Positions 26,788 through 35,367 of a stretch of DNA of 64,000 bases are shown here, piece by piece. The DNA lies in assembly GCA_032334055.1 (NCBI GenBank), contig JAUOZS010000001.1:124001-188000 (forward strand). Direction: 5' to 3'. The translations under genes were made by a program, and so were the position numbers. Within the stretch, counting starts at the first letter, position 1; every line of letters begins with the position of its first letter. Source of the stretch: Selenomonadales bacterium 4137-cl. Lineage in GTDB: Bacteria > Bacillota > Negativicutes > Sporomusales > UBA7701. The notes under the pieces were generated by a model that ran no database searches, was not told where the DNA came from, and saw only the letters and a list, made by a program, of their open reading frames with translations.

Positions 26788-27927
26788 TCAGCAATGGCGG
26801 TATTTGTCCTGACGGTGGATTACCGCCATGCAGCCCTGATTGGCCAAGTTGCGGGCGAAACATTCGATGGCGATATCTGCTCCCGTCACGGTGTGCATGA
26901 ACATGCTCCGGTTGCCGACCGCTATGCTGCGGGCATTGGTAAGGGTGCCGACGGTACCGGCGGGGATGGAGGTGAAATAGCCGGAAAGGGGATACTCCTT
27001 GTTTTCGTCGTCCTCAAGGTAGGAGCGGTAGCCGGCGGGGTAGGCGAGGGCCTGGTGCCGGCCGGTGCTGACAGTGAGGTGCTGGCATTCGCATGGCTCG
27101 TAGTTGAACCAGTCTGGGCCGTTGCGGCAGCGGCGCGCCGGAAGGGGAAAGTCGCGCAGGCCGACTCCCTCCATCAGGATGAGAGCCACTTTCCTGGTCT
27201 TGAGAAGCTCGAGTACGCCGGCGCTGATATCGGTCAACGCGTCGGCCGCTTCCAGGTTGGCGACCGGGAGGAATTCGTTGGCGGCCGCGACCATCCGCGC
27301 CTGCCGCAAGAGCGTCGACCGGAAACAGCAGCCCTCCTTAGATACCGCGAGATAGTCGGGCAGGCGCCCGTCCTCGGCAGGCGTGCCTGCGAACAGGGCC
27401 ATATAATCACGCCTGTCGACTATCCGTTCGATCTCCGGCAGGCTGCGGAGGTAGGCCATATCTTTTTCGCTTGGCCCGTACAGGCCGGCATAGCGGGTCA
27501 GCCAGTGGGTGACGACCGCCAGTCCGTCCAGATGGCTGAGGTCGATATAGGCGGCGACGGGAATCATGTCTCCCGTGCCGACTATCACCGGAAAAAAGCC
27601 GCCTTCTTTGGCGAAGCGCCGCGCCTCTTCAAAGGCGGCGGCGATCAATGCGGCCCGTTCGTCCGGCGGGGGCGCGTCGAAGCGTAAGGCGTAATATTGC
27701 TGGGCGTAGACGAGAAAGGCCAGATGGGGGTCGTAACGCCCGGCGAGGTCCAGGGCGGTGTCGGTCACCCACTTGTTGCCCCTGGCGTCGATGTCGCCGG
27801 GGAAGGGGTGGCTGCGGAGGACGTCGCTGACCATGCGAGAGCAGGGGCTGTCGGCGGGTGCTTTTTCGCCGGTCCGCAAATCGCGCGCGCTTTGCCATTC
27901 CCGGCCGTCGATAATTGCCAGGCTCAT
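26788..27927 (-). CDS. unknown conserved-looking protein in uptake operon
   Basis: This 379-residue protein starts at ATG 27927 after GGGGAGGG, in an ATGA overlap with the radical SAM gene. I do not recognise it. It is soluble, without a signal peptide, and contains VIVGTGDMIPVAAYIDLSHLDG near the middle and a Cys pair CEC. There are further cysteines at RRC, GCC and the last residue. The Asp-rich GTGD and DLSHLDG segments could bind metal, perhaps in an alkaline-phosphatase-like fold, but this is only an impression. The tight coupling makes it a core part of the operon. Confidence 0.85.
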   Translation of the reverse strand: MSLAIIDGREWQSARDLRTGEKAPADSPCSRMVSDVLRSHPFPGDIDARGNKWVTDTALDLAGRYDPHLAFLVYAQQYYALRFDAPPPDERAALIAAAFEEARRFAKEGGFFPVIVGTGDMIPVAAYIDLSHLDGLAVVTHWLTRYAGLYGPSEKDMAYLRSLPEIERIVDRRDYMALFAGTPAEDGRLPDYLAVSKEGCCFRSTLLRQARMVAAANEFLPVANLEAADALTDISAGVLELLKTRKVALILMEGVGLRDFPLPARRCRNGPDWFNYEPCECQHLTVSTGRHQALAYPAGYRSYLEDDENKEYPLSGYFTSIPAGTVGTLTNARSIAVGNRSMFMHTVTGADIAIECFARNLANQGCMAVIHRQDKYRHC

Positions 27928-28931
27928 GCCGTTCCCTCCCCGGAGTTCCAGTAGGTCCGTCGGCCATGGATGTTGATAGCGCCGCCGCAGGCCGGGCATT
28001 TGTCGCCGAGGCAGTGATAGCGGCTGAGCCGGTCGCCGCCGCAGCCCAGGCTGAAGCGCTCGATTACCGGTGTTTTGCAGTGCGGGCAAAGGGTGTTGAC
28101 CCAGTCGGAGCCGACGAAGTTGTGGAAATACACGTACGGCAGCAGCCGGCGGCTTTTCTCCAAAGCTTTGTCGATGGCGGCGACGTTGGGGTAGTCGGCA
28201 TCCTTCATTTTGTGCTCGGGCAGCAGGCGGAACACGTGCCAGGGGATTTTCGGGTCGACGCTGGCGATGAATTCGGCGATTCGGTCGATGTCGCCGTCGT
28301 TGACCGACTGAATTACCGGGGTGGTGATTTCCAGGTGGGTGGTCGCCGCCAGATTCCGGATGTTGCGCAGCACCGGCCCGGCGTCGGCTATGCCGAGGTA
28401 CTCCCGGCAAAATTCGGCTGACAGCCCCTTAAGGCTGATGTTCATGAAGGAGAAAATTCCGGCCATCAGATGGGTTGCTTCTTCGGTCATGTAGGCGTTG
28501 GTGAGGCAGCCCATCGGCATTTCCGCCGCGGCTGCCGCTTTGGCCAGTTGCTGGAGGGAGAGGAGCGAGACGGTCGGCTCGTTGACGTTGAAGACGATGT
28601 TATGGCAGCCGCGTTTGACGGCCATCGCCACCAGCTCGCGGGGCGTGAATTCGTACAGGTCGTCGAGCAGGCTTTCAGGGTCGCTTTTGGCGACAAAACC
28701 GTTGGCGCAGTAGCGGCAGTCGAAGTTGCAGCCCAAGGTGCCGATGGTCATGCTGCGGCTGCCGGGGTAGGCGTGGTAAAACGGCAGGGACTCGATCCGC
28801 GACAGCATATAGGTGCTCCAGCGCAGGGGAAACCGTTCGCGGACGGCGCCGTCCTCCTGGCGGTACATGCGGCAGACGCCCAACTTGCCATCGCTTAGGT
28901 CGCAGCGCCGCTCGCAGAAATTGCAGTTCAC
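27924..28931 (-). CDS. radical SAM protein (AmmeMemoRadiSam/PflA-like)
   Basis: This 335-residue protein has the radical SAM motif CNFDCRYC (Cx3Cx2C) after the GTLG strand. An N-terminal extra Cys set (CNFCERRC with a fifth Cys in GVCRMY) and a C-terminal CPHC and CPACGG pair suggest one auxiliary cluster or zinc site at each end. The layout fits COG1180-type activating or AmmeMemoRadiSam enzymes. GTG 28931 is chosen because AAGGAGTGAG lies seven bases upstream. It may modify the imported ligand or insert an atom needed to use it (inference). Confidence 0.88.
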   Translation of the reverse strand: MNCNFCERRCDLSDGKLGVCRMYRQEDGAVRERFPLRWSTYMLSRIESLPFYHAYPGSRSMTIGTLGCNFDCRYCANGFVAKSDPESLLDDLYEFTPRELVAMAVKRGCHNIVFNVNEPTVSLLSLQQLAKAAAAAEMPMGCLTNAYMTEEATHLMAGIFSFMNISLKGLSAEFCREYLGIADAGPVLRNIRNLAATTHLEITTPVIQSVNDGDIDRIAEFIASVDPKIPWHVFRLLPEHKMKDADYPNVAAIDKALEKSRRLLPYVYFHNFVGSDWVNTLCPHCKTPVIERFSLGCGGDRLSRYHCLGDKCPACGGAINIHGRRTYWNSGEGTA

Positions 28932-28966
28932 AAGCTCACTCCTTTTAGTCCTGAAGGGCAGGCGGT

Positions 28967-30067
28967 TTAGCGCTGCGAGCGGCGCAGCAACCGGTCCGTT
29001 TCCTCTTCGGAAAGCTGGTAGTGGTAGAACAGCGCGTAAAACTTCTTGACTTCGGCCCGCAGGTCCAGCGGGTATACGTCGGGGTAGAGCAAATTGGCCA
29101 CCCATTTGATGCCGATGAGCCTGTTGACCGATGGCGGGCGGTCGAACCAGTTGAACGGGTAGTGGGGAATTTCGTAGACCCGCCGACTCTGCACGGCGCG
29201 GATGTCGCGCCAGCCGGCGGCGCCCATGATTTGCGGGAAACTGCTGTTTTCGCTGTCGTGGAAGTAGGAGATCAGGATGAGCTCGGGGTCCCATAACAGA
29301 AGCTGCTCCAGGGAAACCGGGCTGCGGCCGATGTTTCCGCCTTTGGGGACGTCGACGCCGGCCACGTTGACGCCGCCGACATATTCGATGATTTCGGCGT
29401 GCCAGGAGCCGCTCGGCTCGGTTTCCAGCCCTTTCGCCCCTTCGGCGTAATAGACGGTCACCGGTTTGCGGCCGGCCAGCAGCGGTTTTTTGTCCCGGAC
29501 CATGGCGAGCGTCTCGCGGCAGTAGGCGGCCAGCCGGGCGGCGCGGTCCTCGCGGCCCAGCGCCCGGCCGGCGTAAAGGTAGGCTTGCTCCATGCCGGTC
29601 AGCGACCCGTCGACGACGAAAACCGGCAGCTTGGTAAGCTGGTGAATTTCGTCGGCCAGGGTCCGTGCCGCCGGTCCGATCGGTTTGGCCAGCAGGATGA
29701 GGTCGGGCTTGATCTTGAGGATTTCTTCGACGCTGGCGGTGCCGCTGAAAGCCGTCCAGGCCCCCAGGACAGGCAGGTCGCGATACTCGGGCAGGATGAA
29801 CAGGTTTTCCCTGCCGGCCATGTGATAGCTCCAGCCGGCCTGCAGGTCGGGGGCCAGGGTATAGAGGAGCACCGTTTCCACCGGCGACACGGCGTATACT
29901 TTTTTGACTTTGGCCGGCAGCGCGACATCGCGCCCGGCCATGTCCGTGACAATGCGGTCGCCGGGTTTGGTGACTGGCGCCGGCATGGCCTGCTCTTGGC
30001 CGCAGCCGGCGAGGGCGAGCGATAGGGCGACGAGCAGGACAAACCAGATGTGGCGTTGTGTTCTCAT
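28967..30067 (-). CDS. ABC transporter substrate-binding lipoprotein
   Basis: This 366-residue protein has a lipoprotein signal with lipobox LALAGC (Cys22) and a two-lobed FecB/BtuF-like fold: VYAVSPVETVLLYTL, then IKPDLILLA, and the final WFDRPPSVNRLIGIKW block found in iron-complex and related binding proteins. It is the periplasmic binder that feeds the FecCD permease at 24108. ATG 30067 is the only good start. Confidence 0.9.
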   Translation of the reverse strand: MRTQRHIWFVLLVALSLALAGCGQEQAMPAPVTKPGDRIVTDMAGRDVALPAKVKKVYAVSPVETVLLYTLAPDLQAGWSYHMAGRENLFILPEYRDLPVLGAWTAFSGTASVEEILKIKPDLILLAKPIGPAARTLADEIHQLTKLPVFVVDGSLTGMEQAYLYAGRALGREDRAARLAAYCRETLAMVRDKKPLLAGRKPVTVYYAEGAKGLETEPSGSWHAEIIEYVGGVNVAGVDVPKGGNIGRSPVSLEQLLLWDPELILISYFHDSENSSFPQIMGAAGWRDIRAVQSRRVYEIPHYPFNWFDRPPSVNRLIGIKWVANLLYPDVYPLDLRAEVKKFYALFYHYQLSEEETDRLLRRSQR

Positions 30068-30107
30068 CTTCTTTTACCCTCGGCTGGCGGTTGGCCAGCG
30101 AGCTTGT

Positions 30108-32156
30108 TCAGATTTTGCAGTTTATGCCGGTGATGAAGGTGCGGCCGGCGGCGGGGTAAAACAGGGCGTTGGAGTAATTGCGGTCGAAGATATTGTAGAC
30201 TTTGACGTACCAGTCCAGCTTGTCGTTCACCTGGCGGCTGATTTTGAGATCCACCGTGTTGTAGGCGGGCAGGTAACCGTATATGTAAGACCCGGTCCGC
30301 GTGTCTTTGGTGGTGCCGGTGTCACCGGTGTAACGCTTGTCCACCCAATGGCCGGTGAGGCTGAAGGTGTAGCCTTTGTCGGCTTTGTAGGCCAGGCCGT
30401 AGTTGATGTGGTGCCGCGGCGCGTAGGTCAGGTCGGTGACTGTGCCGTCGGTCTTTTGGGAGGAGGTGTCAAGATAGGTGTAGTTGACGAAGCTGCTCCA
30501 CCGGTCGGTGTGCTTTTTCGTGACCTCCAGCTCGATGCCCCTGATTTTGGCCCAGGTGGCGTTGTAGTAGTATCTGTTCGCGTCGGTATCGATGCGGTCG
30601 GTGATGTCGTTCTGGAAAAAGGCGATGTCAGCCGTCGTTTTTTTGTCGAAGACCCTTTTGAAGCCCAGCTCGTAGTTGGTGGACCTTTCCGGTTTCAGAT
30701 CGGCCGAGCCATAGGAGCCGTAAAGTTGGGTGGCGGTGGGAAAGCTGAGGGTTCTGCCGTAGGAGGCGCGGGCGGTATCCCGACTGTTAAACTGGTACAC
30801 CAAGTTGACAACCGGGCTGTACGCCGACCCTTTTTTCGTTCCGCTGTCCTGGCTCTTCACTTCGTTGACGTCGTATCTGACGCCGAAGGTGAGCATCGTC
30901 TTGGCGCTTAGGGAAAAGTTGTCCTGCAGATAGTAGCCGTAGCGTTTGTTGTTGAACAGTTTCCACTTCAGCTTGTCGGGGTTGTAGGGGTCGTTGACCG
31001 GGTCGACGGAGGCCGAGTTTTTCCAGTCGAGGTCGTTGTAAAGCGTGCCGAAGGTCAGTGTGTGCTTGATGTCCAGCTTCCAGTTGCTCTGCATTTCCAG
31101 GCCGTTCATGGTGCATTCCCAGGGGCTCTTGTTCCACCGGAGGGTGCTGTAGCCGACGTCTTTGCTGTTGCCGTTTACGATGCCGCTGCCGTTCGGGGTC
31201 GCCACGGCCCGGTCGTAGCCGCCGCCGTCAGCCCAAAGCTCCTGGCTTTCGGTAAAACGGTAGGCTTTTATGTCGACGTCGAGTTTGTCGTTGAGTTTCT
31301 TGCCGTAGTCCAGCGCCAGACTGGTCCGTTCCCAATTGCGGAATTCCCAGTTGTTGAGCCCGGACCAAAAGCCGGTTTTCGAGGAAACGACGTGGCCGTC
31401 GACCGGGTCGATGGCGTTCAGGCAGTCTTTGTCGGTGAGCGAGTAGCTGCCCATAAACGACAGTGCAGCTCCGTCCGGCAACTTCCAGTTCAGTTTTGCG
31501 TTCAGATACTTGCTTCGCGCGCCGCTGTCGAGGTAGCCGTTGGTGTTGGTCGAGCCGGCGTTGAAGTAGTAGTTGAACTTGGCGTCGCCGCCGCCGTAGC
31601 CAAGCGAGCCGTTGAATGTTTTGAACGAGCCGCCGACAAGCGAAATTTTGCCGCCAGGGTTGTCTTTGCCGCTTTTCGTGGTGATAAGGATGATGCCGCC
31701 GATGGCGTCGGTGCCGTAGATGACCGGCGCCGGCCCTTTGATGATTTCGATTTTGGCGATGTTTTCGACCGGGAACATGTTCAGGTCTATCGAGCCGGAG
31801 CCGCCGACCTTGGACAGCGGGTTGACCAGCAGGCCGTCAATATAGATTTTGGTGTAGGACAGGCTGCTGCCGCGGATGTCGACCTGCATGGCGTTTTTTT
31901 TGTGCTGGTAAAAGTTCAGGCCGGGAACGTCTTCGAGCGCGTCCGCGAGGGTGCGGGCTCCCTTGGCGGCGATTTCTTCGGCGGTGATTACGCTTGTGGT
32001 GACCAGGTACTTTTCCAGCGGTACCGCCGTGACCACCACCTCGTCCAGTGTGGTGGCTGCCGGCTCGGCCGCGAGCGCCTTCATCAGGCCGGACGCAGGA
32101 ACCAAAAGGAAAAAACAGCCGAGAATGACCCCTAAACGGATGAGTGCCTTAAACAA
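30108..32156 (-). CDS. TonB-dependent outer-membrane receptor
   Basis: This 682-residue outer-membrane protein has a signal peptide, a TonB box (TLDEVVVTAV), a plug domain (about residues 35-150, with QVDIRGSSLSYTKIYIDG and IEIIKGPAPVIYGTDAIGG), then a 22-strand barrel that ends in Ile. I chose TTG 32156: GGAGGGGGAA lies five bases upstream and a proper signal peptide (FKALIRLGVILGCFFLLV) follows. The ATG at 32207 has no binding site and would lie upstream of the predicted transcript start. It is the first gene of the operon. The barrel resembles cobalamin- and siderophore-type receptors, but the ligand is not readable. Confidence 0.9.
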   Translation of the reverse strand: MFKALIRLGVILGCFFLLVPASGLMKALAAEPAATTLDEVVVTAVPLEKYLVTTSVITAEEIAAKGARTLADALEDVPGLNFYQHKKNAMQVDIRGSSLSYTKIYIDGLLVNPLSKVGGSGSIDLNMFPVENIAKIEIIKGPAPVIYGTDAIGGIILITTKSGKDNPGGKISLVGGSFKTFNGSLGYGGGDAKFNYYFNAGSTNTNGYLDSGARSKYLNAKLNWKLPDGAALSFMGSYSLTDKDCLNAIDPVDGHVVSSKTGFWSGLNNWEFRNWERTSLALDYGKKLNDKLDVDIKAYRFTESQELWADGGGYDRAVATPNGSGIVNGNSKDVGYSTLRWNKSPWECTMNGLEMQSNWKLDIKHTLTFGTLYNDLDWKNSASVDPVNDPYNPDKLKWKLFNNKRYGYYLQDNFSLSAKTMLTFGVRYDVNEVKSQDSGTKKGSAYSPVVNLVYQFNSRDTARASYGRTLSFPTATQLYGSYGSADLKPERSTNYELGFKRVFDKKTTADIAFFQNDITDRIDTDANRYYYNATWAKIRGIELEVTKKHTDRWSSFVNYTYLDTSSQKTDGTVTDLTYAPRHHINYGLAYKADKGYTFSLTGHWVDKRYTGDTGTTKDTRTGSYIYGYLPAYNTVDLKISRQVNDKLDWYVKVYNIFDRNYSNALFYPAAGRTFITGINCKI

Positions 32157-32209
32157 TGATCTTCCCCCTCCAAGAATTAAACTATTTCCGGTATTTCTGG
32201 AAGCCATTA

Positions 32210-32237
32210 ATTATATTTTATGATAATATATGGACAA
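32210..32237 (-). promoter_or_regulatory. sigma-A promoter of uptake operon
   Basis: Read on the minus strand: TTGTCC, a 16-base spacer and a perfect TATAAT. The predicted transcript starts near 32203, giving a leader of about 47 bases before TTG 32156. Confidence 0.6.
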
Positions 32238-32276
32238 ACATAAATCAATAAAAAACAATAAAATCATACAATTATA

Positions 32277-32306
32277 TTAGGTTATATTAGTTTTAGTTTG
32301 TTTTAG
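32277..32306. promoter_or_regulatory. TTAG repeat array, possible regulator site
   Basis: Four TTAG half-sites start at 32277, 32287, 32293 and 32303 (steps of 10, 6 and 10 bases) upstream of the receptor promoter. The spacing near one helical turn suggests a binding array for the DtxR-type protein encoded next door. This is pattern-based inference. Confidence 0.4.
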
Positions 32307-32606
32307 TGCGGGAGTAGCGGTGCGCAAGAGCAACTAGGAGCTGGCCAAAATTCCGCCTCCGCCGGCTCCGGTATACAGACGGGCTCCAGGGGTTCGGGAT
32401 GCATATGTCGAGGGTAAGCTTCATATAGAATATAAAAAAGATGTTGATAGAGGATGCCGACCAGGGCGGCTAAGGCGCCAACCCTGCGGAAGCCCTCCAA
32501 AGTGACGGGAGAGACAACTGACGCATAATATAGAGCAAGAATTGATGATAATGGTTCCCAAATATTTTTGCGGCTTGGTTGCCGGTGGTTAAGGGGGGGG
32601 AGCCGG

Positions 32607-33029
32607 GTGTTGTCGCCCAGCCTTGAGGATTATCTGGAGGAAGTATATAGGTTTTCGATAACCCAAGAAGTGGTAAGGGTGTCCGATATCAGCCACAAGC
32701 TGAATTTTGCGCTGCCGTCCGTCTCCAAGGCCTTGGGCAAGTTGCGGGCCAGGGGGTACATATCGTACCAGAAATACGGGTATATCGGCTTGACGGATAA
32801 GGGCAGGCAAATGGGCAGCTATCTGGTTAAAAGAAACCAGGTGCTGCAGGATTTTCTCATGCTGCTGCGCACCCCGTGCGATGTGGCTGCCGAGGCGGAA
32901 GCGATGGAGCATTACCTGTCGCGGGAGACGATCGAGTCCATCCAGGTGATGATGGCCTTTATGCGGGATGAACCTGAGGTCTATCAGTCTTTCGTGGATT
33001 ACGCCAATAAGCATGATAAGAAAAAGTGA
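32607..33029 (+). CDS. DtxR/MntR-family metal-dependent transcriptional regulator
   Basis: This 140-residue protein begins LSPSLEDYLEEVYRF and has a winged helix with the recognition segment SVSKALGKLRARGYISYQKYG, followed by a metal-binding dimerisation domain (KRNQVLQDFLMLL, then AEAMEHYLS). It has no SH3-like third domain, as in MntR. It is divergent from the receptor operon and next to feo genes, so it probably controls metal uptake here. GTG 32607 follows a run of eight G; TTG 32610 is possible. Confidence 0.85.
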   Translation: MLSPSLEDYLEEVYRFSITQEVVRVSDISHKLNFALPSVSKALGKLRARGYISYQKYGYIGLTDKGRQMGSYLVKRNQVLQDFLMLLRTPCDVAAEAEAMEHYLSRETIESIQVMMAFMRDEPEVYQSFVDYANKHDKKK

Positions 33030-33060
33030 AACAACCGGGGCTGCCCCGGTTGTTTCACTT
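33019..33060. terminator. bidirectional intrinsic terminator
   Basis: A perfect 17-bp stem (AAGTGAAACAACCGGGG) with a 3-base loop overlaps the regulator stop codon. On the minus strand it is followed by CTTTTTCTT, so it also ends the split-feoB operon. Confidence 0.9.
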
Positions 33061-33159
33061 TGATTAAACGGTTTTGTGCGAGTGGAAACGGGGTTATGGA
33101 CAGCCACAGTGGCGGCTGTGGCAGTATTGCCGCGGAATTCCCTGCGGGGAGAAAGCTTA

Positions 33160-34566
33160 TCAGGCAAGGCCAAGACCGCGAGCTGTCTGCGCCACGACGA
33201 AGCAGACGGCGAAGGCGATGACGGTGGGAATGGCGAAGGCGGCGAAGGTCCATTTGATGCTGCCCGATTCTTTGTAAGCGGACAGCAGGGTCGTGGTGCA
33301 GGGCCAGTGCAGCAGGCAGAAAAGCATCGTGCAGACTGCGGTGAGCCAGGTCCAGCCGTTGTTGACGAGGATGGCGCGAAGCTGTTCCAGGCTTTCGAAT
33401 TCCACCATGAACCCGGAGGATAGATAGCTCATCAGGAGGATGGGCACGACGATCTCGTTGGCCGGCAGGCCGAGGATGAAAGCCAGGAGGATGAAGCCGT
33501 CAAGTCCGATGGCATGCCCCAGGGGGTGCAGCCAGCTTGCCAGGTGGCCGATGACGCTCATGCCTCCTATGTAGGCGTTGCCCAGGATCCAGGTGATTGC
33601 ACCGGCGGGCGCGGCCATGAAGACAGCCCGTTTCAGCACGAACAGGGTGCGGTCGATCATCGACCGGTAGATGACGGCGCCGAACTGGGGTTTGCGGTAG
33701 GGCGGAAGCTCGAGCACCAGGGCGGACGGCTCGCCCTTCAGGACGGTGTGCGAAAGCGCCCAGGATGCGGCGAAGGTTACGGCAACCCCGATCAGTACCA
33801 GTGCGGTGATGACGCCGGAGGCGATCAGTGTTTCGGACCCGGCGGCCGCCGCTCCCCCCATGAAGATGGTGGCGACGGCGATGAGGGTGGGAAAACGGCC
33901 GTTGCACGGCACGAAGTTGTTGGTGACGATGGCGATCAGCCGCTCGCGGGGCGAGTCGATGATCCGGCAGGATACGACCCCCGCGGCGTTGCAGCCGAAG
34001 CCCATGCACATCGTCAGGGCCTGTTTGCCGCAAGCCTTGCATTTTTTGAACAGACTGTCGAGGTTGAAAGCCACCCGCGGCAAATAGCCCAGGTCTTCGA
34101 GCAGTGTGAATAGGGGGAAGAAGATCGCCATGGGCGGCAGCATCACCGACACCACCCAGGCCAGAGCGCGGTACAAACCGAGCACCAGTACGCCGTGAAG
34201 CCAGGCGGGCGCGCCCCAGACCTGGAACCACTCGGTGAGTTGATCCTGGAACCCGAACAGAACAGAGGCGATCATTTCCGAAGGGAGGTTGGCTCCTTCA
34301 ACGGTTATCCAGAAGACAACGCTCAGCAGCACGAGCATGATGGGATAGCCGAGCAGGCGGGAGGTAAGGATGTCGTCCAGTTTCGCGTCCCAGCCTTTTG
34401 TGTGTTTGGCATCATTTTTGACCGCCCGGCGGGCGATGGTTTCCGCGTTGGCGTAAATGTCGGCGACGATGGCATCGCCGAGGCTGCCGCCGCTGTCGAG
34501 GCGGATTGACTCCGCCTCGGCGCACGCTTCGGCCAGGGGGCTGATGGGCTTGATGGCGGCGCTCAC
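33160..34566 (-). CDS. feoB: FeoB membrane domain (split FeoB, C-terminal part)
   Basis: This 468-residue protein contains the two FeoB gate repeats with Cys motifs (MGFGCNAAGVVSC, then NNFVPCNGRFP) and about nine to ten helices. It has no G domain. The G domain is encoded by the upstream gene, which it overlaps as GTGA. The N-terminal 70 residues are a soluble linker. This is the Fe(II) permease half of a split FeoB. GTG 34566 follows GGAGGTGGCGAT. Confidence 0.88.
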   Translation of the reverse strand: MSAAIKPISPLAEACAEAESIRLDSGGSLGDAIVADIYANAETIARRAVKNDAKHTKGWDAKLDDILTSRLLGYPIMLVLLSVVFWITVEGANLPSEMIASVLFGFQDQLTEWFQVWGAPAWLHGVLVLGLYRALAWVVSVMLPPMAIFFPLFTLLEDLGYLPRVAFNLDSLFKKCKACGKQALTMCMGFGCNAAGVVSCRIIDSPRERLIAIVTNNFVPCNGRFPTLIAVATIFMGGAAAAGSETLIASGVITALVLIGVAVTFAASWALSHTVLKGEPSALVLELPPYRKPQFGAVIYRSMIDRTLFVLKRAVFMAAPAGAITWILGNAYIGGMSVIGHLASWLHPLGHAIGLDGFILLAFILGLPANEIVVPILLMSYLSSGFMVEFESLEQLRAILVNNGWTWLTAVCTMLFCLLHWPCTTTLLSAYKESGSIKWTFAAFAIPTVIAFAVCFVVAQTARGLGLA

Positions 34567-35348
34567 ATCGCCACCTCCTGTATCCTTTCGCCGCCTGCGG
34601 GCGTCGCGGGCAATAAGTCCAGGTGCAGACCGATGGTTTCGATGAACGTCCGGTCGCCGTCCAGAAGGCGGAGCGCCACCCAGCGGGGGTTCAGCCTGTT
34701 GCCTACCAGGCGCTGGATGCTGGGCAGCAATTTCGCGACCGCGTTCTCCACCTGGTCCGAATAGACTATATGGCGCGGGTATATTTCGAGCATCCCTGCC
34801 GCCATCTGATACATGGTTTCCTTTAGTTCGCCCAGGCCGGCGCCGTTGCGGGCGGCGGTAGCCACCACCGGCACGCCGAGCTCTTTTTTCAGTAAATCGA
34901 TGTTGACGGTGATGTTTTTTTTGCGGGCTTCATCCATGAGATTGACGCACACGACCACCTCAGGGGTGATTTCCATGACCTGGAGGGCCAGGTTCAGGTT
35001 GCGCTCCAGGCAAGTGGCGTCGAGGACGACCAGGGTAACATCCGGGCGGCCGAAACAGATGAAGTCTCTGGCGACTTGCTCCTCGACCGTGTTGGCGAGG
35101 ATGGAATAGGTGCCCGGCAGATCCACCATCAGGAAGGATCTGTCGCGGAAGGTGAAAGTGCCCTGGGCGTTATCCACCGTTTTGCCGGGCCAGTTGCCGG
35201 TGTGCTGGCGAAGCCCGGTAAGGGCGTTGAATACCGTGCTTTTTCCGACATTGGGGTTGCCGGCGAGAGCGATCACATGTTGTTCCGGCGCCGCGACGAT
35301 TCCGAAATGCTCCCTGAGCACCCGCCGGGAGACATCCTGTTTCTGCAT
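34563..35348 (-). CDS. feoB: FeoB G-domain protein (split FeoB, N-terminal part)
   Basis: This 261-residue protein has G1 GNPNVGKS at residues 30-37, G2 GNWPGKTVD, G3 DLPGTYS and G4 NLMDEA, followed by the GDI helices. It stops where a normal FeoB would enter the membrane. The membrane half is the next gene, translationally coupled through GTGA. ATG 35348 is chosen because GGAGGTTTTAGC precedes it. Confidence 0.9.
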   Translation of the reverse strand: MQKQDVSRRVLREHFGIVAAPEQHVIALAGNPNVGKSTVFNALTGLRQHTGNWPGKTVDNAQGTFTFRDRSFLMVDLPGTYSILANTVEEQVARDFICFGRPDVTLVVLDATCLERNLNLALQVMEITPEVVVCVNLMDEARKKNITVNIDLLKKELGVPVVATAARNGAGLGELKETMYQMAAGMLEIYPRHIVYSDQVENAVAKLLPSIQRLVGNRLNPRWVALRLLDGDRTFIETIGLHLDLLPATPAGGERIQEVAM

Positions 35349-35367
35349 GCTAAAACCTCCCAAACCG

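Larger units (their letters stand above)
32157..32606. other. divergent regulatory region between receptor and DtxR-type gene
   Basis: This AT-rich 450-base region contains the receptor promoter (32210-32237), a TTAG array (32277-32306) and the leader of the regulator gene. A minus-strand 65-codon ORF (32303-32500) with one hydrophobic segment has no ribosome binding site and is not called. Confidence 0.5.

Noticed and set aside
32303..32500. 65-codon minus-strand ORF with one hydrophobic segment upstream of the receptor
   Set aside because: TTG start without a binding site and no family resemblance. It also ends in the TTAG array. It could be real but is not supported.
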